From assembly GCA_018110825.1 (NCBI GenBank), contig JAGBCL010000115.1:62001-126000 (forward strand): 64,000 bases of DNA. Reading direction: 5' to 3'. Position 1 is the stretch's first letter. Each line of letters begins with the position of its first letter. Below, in pieces: positions 59,352 to 64,000 of the stretch. The translations under genes were made by a program, and so were the position numbers. The DNA comes from Oscillospiraceae bacterium. GTDB taxonomy: Bacteria > Bacillota > Clostridia > Oscillospirales > Ruminococcaceae. A model generated the notes under the pieces. The model saw nothing but the letters and a program-made list of their open reading frames with translations. It was not told the DNA's origin and made no database searches.

Positions 59352-62036
59352 TTTTCTCATATTCCTAGTATACCTGCACGCAGGATAATTACTGCATCCT
59401 ATAAATTCACCATACTGCCCACTCCTTTTGCGTAACCTCCCCCCGCACAAAGGACAAATCCATTCCGTATTCCTCTGCTGATACCGCTGTTCATCAACCT
59501 GCGGCGGCTTCAGATATTGAGCGTACTCCGTGCAAAGTTCCTCAGCAAAACAAGACTTGTCCCTGCTTTTCAGCAGCAGCCATACCTTTTTCTTTGCTCT
59601 TGTCATTGCAACATAGAAAAGTCTGCGTTCTTCCGCAAAAGGATAAATATCACTGCCATCAAGCAGAAGCTGAATAAGCGGGTCATCCTGAATTCTGCTT
59701 GGGAAGCCAAGTCCCTTTTTCTTGTTGTTGATAATGAAAACATAGTCAGCCTGCAAGCCTTTGGATTTGTGTGCAGTGAGTAACTCCATCTTCAAATCTG
59801 GACGGCTGTCCAATGTAACTCTACAAGTTTCCGTTTCCTTTACATACTCAAGATTGAAGTTTGAATACTTGAACATATCCTTGTCAAAGCTGTATCTGCC
59901 GATGAAGAAAACCGTGCTGTTACGCTCCAACTCACAAACCTTTTCTTCCGCAAAACGAAGCATATTTTCCTCGTTGTAGGCTTCAATCACACCCAACGGA
60001 AAACTCATATCCTGAGAAGAAGTTTTAAGCAGCTTTCTTGTCTGATTAGGATTTTTCATAATAAATCTGCTGCTTATTGCAATAAGATTTCTTGAAAAAC
60101 GATAGGTGCTTTCGATTTTTGTAACAACCGTCCTGCCCCAGTATTTTTCAAAGTTAAGAATAAATCCGATGTCGCTTCCTGCAAAACGATAAATACTCTG
60201 CCAGTCATCGCCAACGCAGAAAAGCTTGTACGGCGAACACTTACGCAATTCTTTCAGCAATTCATATCTTGACACGGCCATATCCTGATATTCATCAACA
60301 ATCACATACTTGTACTTGCTGACATACTTTCTCTCACGGACATATTTTGCAGCAATCTGTATCATATCGTTGAAATCAATCTGATGGGTTTCCGTAAGCA
60401 TTTTATCGTAATCTTCAAAAATAGGTGCAACAAGATTAAGCAGCGGAATATTTCTCGGAGAACGATTTGCCGCCCTTAAATCATCATAGGAATAGCCTCT
60501 CGACTTTGCAAGAGAAATAACCGTGCCGATTACATCATAAATAACAGAAAGCATATTGCTGTTGTCCCTCTGCACCTCATTCCACAGCTCATCATCTGTT
60601 TTCGGAGTAAATTTCACACCCGACGCTTCAAGCTTTGACTGCAATCTTTCGGTAAGCGCATTATCCTGCTTGTCGGCATAAGAAACCTCAACAAGCGTTG
60701 TACCTTTTTCGTTATGGATTTTACGTTTCCACGCCATACCCGCTCTATATTCGGACGTCGCACTTCCGCCGTGCTTTGCAGTAAAATATGACGGCACCTT
60801 ACCATTCTTGTCAACCGCATAAAACTCAATGTAAATGCCATAATCATCAAGATAAAAATCAGGGTGATAACCAGCGTACTCCTTATCTGCAACATCGTAC
60901 TCATAAGGCTTTTCATAGGTGTAATTTATCCCGTTTCGATAAAGAAAATTGGCAATCTCCATTTCACAGTAACCCTTTACCGTTTCACGCTTGATTGTTA
61001 TCGGCGGATTCACTTCAAGGTATTCGTCGTACTCCTTCTGTGACTTCACATCAAAATGAGTAATGGATTTTGGCGGCGCAAAGAAACAATACGCAAGAAA
61101 ACTGTTTTTGAAAACAGGATTATTTATATGCTTGCTGATACTTTGTTTTATATATTCACGAACAGATTTGGAGTAAATCGAAGAACATCTTCCGTTTACC
61201 TCAGTAATAATATCCGTGCCAAGTTTGTGAAAGGTTTTCACATCAAGCTTACAGCCTGTTTCGCTTTCAACACGCTCACGCATTTCATCAGCGGCTTTTC
61301 TTGTAAATGAAAGCAACAGCAATTCCTCAGGCTTGCATTTTCCCGTGCGGAGAAGATATTTTACCTTTCCGACAATCGTGGTGGTCTTGCCTGTTCCCGC
61401 ACCTGCAAGAATAAGCTGATTGTCCGCATCGCAGATAATGCCGTCAAGCTGCTGGCTGTCAAGATACTTTCCCTCGACAGGCTGAACAACCTTGATAAGC
61501 TGTTTACGCATAATACGTTTTTCTTCAATCCGCACCTTGATTGCTTCATCCTTTTTATCAGCAACGTAATGAAACCTTTCAGCCGCATCACGTGCCGTAC
61601 TTATAATTGTTCCTTGTTCCGTTCCGCTGTAACTCATAAGGAACTCAGCGGCAATGCCTATTTTCTGATTACGTTTGAACCACGCTTCAAAGCCTTGCAC
61701 ATCATCATCGGATATATCATCAAGCTCGGCAAGCGCTTTTTCAGCGTAAGCAGAAAAATGCACGGAGAGGACCTCGGCTTTGACGTGATTGTAATTTATA
61801 TATGTGTCCATTATAGGCTTCATACTTCCAGAAAAACGAATATTCTCTATACTTACATTTGCACTTCTGCATTTTTCCTTGTATTTATTGTAAAGAGGCA
61901 GATTTGACTTGTACCATTTTTCAAGCGGTTCAAGGTCAAGACTATGAGCAAGCTGCAAGCTATTCTTCAAAGATACTGCAATAAACCCAGCCTTTATTGC
62001 ATCGGTTAAGTCAACTGATATTACTGCTTGTGCCAT
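59349..62036 (-). CDS. UvrD/Rep-family DNA helicase with nuclease-like insert and zinc ribbon
   Basis: The 895-residue protein has superfamily 1 motifs: [15 protein letters not shown] (Walker A, about 210-224), [15 protein letters not shown] (Ia), IVDEYQDMA (II, about 583), [16 protein letters not shown] (III), [17 protein letters not shown] (V) and [13 protein letters not shown] (VI). Between Ia and II an insert carries [17 protein letters not shown], similar to a PD-(D/E)xK nuclease core as seen in helicase IV relatives. The C-terminus is a topoisomerase-type zinc ribbon ([15 protein letters not shown]). It probably acts in element replication, repair or defence. AAGGAGG precedes the ATG. 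Confidence 0.88.
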   Translation of the reverse strand: MAQAVISVDLTDAIKAGFIAVSLKNSLQLAHSLDLEPLEKWYKSNLPLYNKYKEKCRSANVSIENIRFSGSMKPIMDTYINYNHVKAEVLSVHFSAYAEKALAELDDISDDDVQGFEAWFKRNQKIGIAAEFLMSYSGTEQGTIISTARDAAERFHYVADKKDEAIKVRIEEKRIMRKQLIKVVQPVEGKYLDSQQLDGIICDADNQLILAGAGTGKTTTIVGKVKYLLRTGKCKPEELLLLSFTRKAADEMRERVESETGCKLDVKTFHKLGTDIITEVNGRCSSIYSKSVREYIKQSISKHINNPVFKNSFLAYCFFAPPKSITHFDVKSQKEYDEYLEVNPPITIKRETVKGYCEMEIANFLYRNGINYTYEKPYEYDVADKEYAGYHPDFYLDDYGIYIEFYAVDKNGKVPSYFTAKHGGSATSEYRAGMAWKRKIHNEKGTTLVEVSYADKQDNALTERLQSKLEASGVKFTPKTDDELWNEVQRDNSNMLSVIYDVIGTVISLAKSRGYSYDDLRAANRSPRNIPLLNLVAPIFEDYDKMLTETHQIDFNDMIQIAAKYVRERKYVSKYKYVIVDEYQDMAVSRYELLKELRKCSPYKLFCVGDDWQSIYRFAGSDIGFILNFEKYWGRTVVTKIESTYRFSRNLIAISSRFIMKNPNQTRKLLKTSSQDMSFPLGVIEAYNEENMLRFAEEKVCELERNSTVFFIGRYSFDKDMFKYSNFNLEYVKETETCRVTLDSRPDLKMELLTAHKSKGLQADYVFIINNKKKGLGFPSRIQDDPLIQLLLDGSDIYPFAEERRLFYVAMTRAKKKVWLLLKSRDKSCFAEELCTEYAQYLKPPQVDEQRYQQRNTEWICPLCGGRLRKRSGQYGEFIGCSNYPACRYTRNMRK

Positions 62037-62315
62037 AGACGTGCCTCCTTTTTGGTATGATTTTAGTATAGCATTATTTTCATAAAGTGTCTACAATAAT
62101 TTTGTTCCGCGTACCGCGTTCCGATAAAAAATAAACCTATTTATATGCTTTTTATATACTTTTATCGCGATAGATAATAATATAAATGGTTTAAAAACAA
62201 TCGGAACAAGGAACAGCAGAACAATAATATCTGAAATAACATATAAATAACCCGCTTCAAAAATCATATCATTACACAATGTCCCCCGAGCCATACGGTT
62301 CGGGGGACTCCCCTT
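62037..62315. other. Intergenic region, no supported gene
   Basis: AT-rich DNA between resolvase and helicase. It holds a candidate promoter area for the helicase and, at its right end, a GC-rich hairpin. A 67-codon hydrophobic frame here lacks a ribosome site and is not accepted. Confidence 0.5.
62281..62308 (-). terminator. GC-rich hairpin behind the resolvase gene
   Basis: GTCCCCCGA / TCGGGGGAC with a ten-base spacing, eight bases after the resolvase stop. The stem is strong, but no clear T run follows, so termination is uncertain. Confidence 0.5.
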
Positions 62316-62870
62316 TCATTTTACCCTCTTCCCAATCAACCGATTAAGCGTAGGCCGTGAAACACCCAACAGCCTCGCAAATTCAGTCTTGCAGATTTTC
62401 CGTGACAGGTACTCCTGATACAACTCATCAAACTTGTCCGACGTAAACGGTTTGCGACCTTTGTACACACCATTCCTCTTTGCAATAGCAATCCCCTCAC
62501 GCTGACGTTCCAAGAGATTTTCACGTTCAAACTCAGCAATTCCCGCAAGAAATGTCAGCATTAACTTTCCTGTTGGAGTAGAAGTATCAATATTCTCCTT
62601 GTTACTCACAAGATGAATACCCTTTGATTTCAGATGCTCAACAATATCGAGCAGGTCTTTTGTGCTCCTTGCAAGACGTGTAAAGTCGTGCACAAAAATC
62701 GTGTCACCCTCACGGGCAAAATCCAGCATTTGTTGCAGCTTAGGACGGTTGGTATCCTTGGCAGAAATCTTCTCCACGTACCACTTGTCAATCATATATT
62801 TCTCAAGTGCTTCAACCTGACGCGCCTCGTTCTGCTCAACGGTTGAAACTCTGACGTATGCAATGTTCAT
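62316..62870 (-). CDS. Small serine resolvase/invertase (Tn3/Pin type)
   Basis: A recombinase of 184 residues, the usual resolvase length. The catalytic Ser9 is in YVRVSTVEQN, with FVHDFTRLARSTKDL, the LMLTFLAGIAEFERE helix and a C-terminal helix-turn-helix (CKTEFARLLGVSRPTLNRLI, about 160-179). It could resolve element dimers or invert a segment; no paired res or inversion sites were identified. A good ribosome site (AAAGGAGATG) precedes the ATG. Confidence 0.9.
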   Translation of the reverse strand: MNIAYVRVSTVEQNEARQVEALEKYMIDKWYVEKISAKDTNRPKLQQMLDFAREGDTIFVHDFTRLARSTKDLLDIVEHLKSKGIHLVSNKENIDTSTPTGKLMLTFLAGIAEFERENLLERQREGIAIAKRNGVYKGRKPFTSDKFDELYQEYLSRKICKTEFARLLGVSRPTLNRLIGKRVK

Positions 62871-63003
62871 TTCTACATCTCCTTTGTAAAAATAAAGTAC
62901 ACCCTAATTTGCACTTGTGCCGTGACACAAAAATTGTAAAAATAAAATCGATTTTCGAATTGTTTTACGCTTTGTAACGCAGGTCTGAGTCTAACTTTAC
63001 AAT

Positions 63004-63034
63004 TGTCCCGACAAAGCCTTACTCTGTCGGGACA
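63004..63034 (-). terminator. Terminator of the amidotransferase gene
   Basis: TGTCCCGACA / TGTCGGGACA with an 11-base loop, five bases behind the gene on the minus strand. Confidence 0.65.
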
Positions 63035-63038
63035 TCAT

Positions 63039-63968
63039 TCAACACATCTCCATCATCCGCAGTTCTTCAATACACCTTTGCATTTCTGCCGGCTCATAAA
63101 GCATACACTCAATGTCAAACTCGTCATAGCCGTAATCGTAAAGCATTATTATATCTTCTGCATCAATACCGAAATATCCTGCATACTCGGTAAGCATATC
63201 CATAACAGTGTCGTCATCGTATGCAGGTGGAGTAAAATAACTGTAGTGGCTGAAATAGTCATGGAAATCAAACCTCTGTATTTCAATCGCTCCGTCAGAT
63301 GCAATCCTAAGGATATCACCACAGCTGACATTTACCTTGCTGAACTTCAACAGGCTGAGCTTCTGTAATGCTCTTTGCAGAATTTCATCCGTACTTGCAT
63401 AAATGTAGAAACCGTTGAACTTGTAGATTGCCAAAGGATTGTCACCCTTTACAAAGTACAGGTTGTTTCTTTCATCAAGTATCGTATAACAGAAAGAACC
63501 CTCAGTCTTTTCAGCCATCTTTCTGATGCTGTCAAAACTGAGGGTGTTTTGTTTTTCTATCAGCTGTACTGCAACATAGCTGTCAGTCTGAATATTGGTA
63601 ATGGGAAGCTGTTCTTCTCTCTGTAGCCTGATGTCGTTATGTAGAACTCCATTATGAGCAAGAGCAAAATTCGTTACTCCGACTCGTCCAGGAAAAGGAT
63701 GATTGTTGAAATTGAACTTCTCGCTGCCCTGAGTAGTCATTCGAGTATGTCCCATAATGACTTTTGCATTGTCGGGAATTCTGTACCAAAGTTTATGTGC
63801 GGCAATTGGTCGCTTGAAAATGTGCAGACCGCTATTGGTGTTAAATGCAATGCCTGTCGCATCAGTTCCACGTGCTTCACATTCTGTCGAAAGTATCTTG
63901 ATAATCTTATTCTTCTCCCTTGCCGAAAATACGTTACCATAATCAATAAGTCCAAATAAGCAACACAT
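63039..63968 (-). CDS. Class II glutamine amidotransferase-like protein
   Basis: The 309-residue protein begins MCCLFG, giving an N-terminal nucleophile Cys2 after Met removal, followed by ECEARGTDATGIAF, MGHTRMTTQGS and LAHNGVLHND: the glutamine-binding and oxyanion residues of Ntn-type amidotransferases. The glutaminase domain covers about 1-235. The C-terminal 70 residues are acidic and Tyr-rich with no synthetase domain. It can probably hydrolyse glutamine to ammonia, but the acceptor enzyme is unknown; it may be encoded to the right of the window. A good ribosome site (AGGAAGGAG) is present. Confidence 0.85.
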   Translation of the reverse strand: MCCLFGLIDYGNVFSAREKNKIIKILSTECEARGTDATGIAFNTNSGLHIFKRPIAAHKLWYRIPDNAKVIMGHTRMTTQGSEKFNFNNHPFPGRVGVTNFALAHNGVLHNDIRLQREEQLPITNIQTDSYVAVQLIEKQNTLSFDSIRKMAEKTEGSFCYTILDERNNLYFVKGDNPLAIYKFNGFYIYASTDEILQRALQKLSLLKFSKVNVSCGDILRIASDGAIEIQRFDFHDYFSHYSYFTPPAYDDDTVMDMLTEYAGYFGIDAEDIIMLYDYGYDEFDIECMLYEPAEMQRCIEELRMMEMC

Positions 63969-64000
63969 ATTAAAATTCTCCTTCCTAATTTTGATGTTTT

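Larger units (their letters stand above)
54166..64000. mobile_element. Integrated element with large serine recombinase (right end outside window)
   Basis: From the recombinase gene onward every recognisable gene is of mobile-element type: large serine recombinase, small accessory protein, D5-type helicase, XRE regulator, UvrD-like helicase, small resolvase and class II amidotransferase. Most lie on the minus strand, so the recombinase is at the left border. No relaxase, capsid or type IV secretion gene is seen, so the visible part cannot be called an ICE or a prophage. The left boundary is inferred from gene order only. Confidence 0.65.

Noticed and set aside
62091-62294. 67-codon hydrophobic minus-strand frame
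   Set aside because: Its ATG lies inside a GC-rich hairpin, no ribosome site precedes it, and the region is AT-rich so hydrophobic codons are expected by chance.
1-64000. CRISPR arrays, tRNA or rRNA genes and known riboswitches
   Set aside because: No regularly spaced repeats, cloverleaf-like segments or recognisable aptamer cores were found when reading the intergenic regions.

Overview
The window looks like a chromosomal stretch of a spore-forming, anaerobic Firmicute of the Ruminococcus / Oscillospiraceae type. The evidence is a low-to-moderate GC content, strong AAAGGAG-type ribosome sites, a complete spoIIA operon, spoVT and dipicolinate synthase, a PPi-type phosphofructokinase, a two-gene SufC/SufB-like Fe-S assembly module, and carbohydrate uptake genes of the YesM/YesN, LplB/LplC and YesL kind. 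The genus is an inference from protein character only; no 16S or other marker is present.

Layout. Positions 1-3.4 kb hold a partial membrane protein, a DUF815 ATPase and spoIIAA-spoIIAB-sigF. Positions 3.5-6.4 kb (minus strand) hold rsmD-coaD, a coiled-coil protein, and a Cys-rich lipoprotein paired with an Lgt-family enzyme. Positions 6.6-9.2 kb carry a membrane protein and an ECF sigma/anti-sigma pair. Positions 9.3-12.7 kb encode a YesM/YesN-type two-component system, followed by a Na+/alanine-type symporter with a large insertion. Positions 14.8-16.5 kb are the Fe-S module. Positions 16.6-29.4 kb mix c-di-GMP turnover genes (HD-GYP, an EAL gene cut by an in-frame stop, a GGDEF-EAL protein) with uvrC, dpaAB, an HD hydrolase and a GH2 beta-mannosidase. 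Positions 29.4-40 kb are a carbohydrate block: permeases, solute-binding protein and YesL, a secreted anchored protein, aminopeptidase P, FeoA and a second solute-binding protein. CcpA/LacI-type operators sit on the promoters of this block. Positions 40-54 kb carry housekeeping and envelope genes (alr, LCP-like protein, D,D-carboxypeptidase, esterase, PPi-PFK, FecR/Thr-rich protein), a diguanylate cyclase, spoVT, a decayed LacI gene and a chemoreceptor.

From about 54.2 kb to the right edge lies a mobile element. It carries a large serine recombinase, a small accessory protein, a D5-type helicase/ATPase, an AT-rich XRE-type regulator, a UvrD-family helicase with a zinc ribbon, a small resolvase and a class II glutamine amidotransferase. 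Its left end probably lies between the chemoreceptor terminator and the recombinase stop codon; its right end is outside the window.

No single locus is clearly a new system. The best candidates for undescribed biology are: the Lgt paralogue coupled to a Cys-rich lipoprotein; the element's helicase-nuclease-like protein and amidotransferase cargo, with its nested-palindrome regulatory region; the in-frame amber codon in the EAL gene; and the LacI remnant that kept only a middle piece and its exact C-terminus. Nearly all operons end in strong hairpins, many of them bidirectional between convergent genes. No tRNA, rRNA, CRISPR array or recognisable riboswitch was seen.
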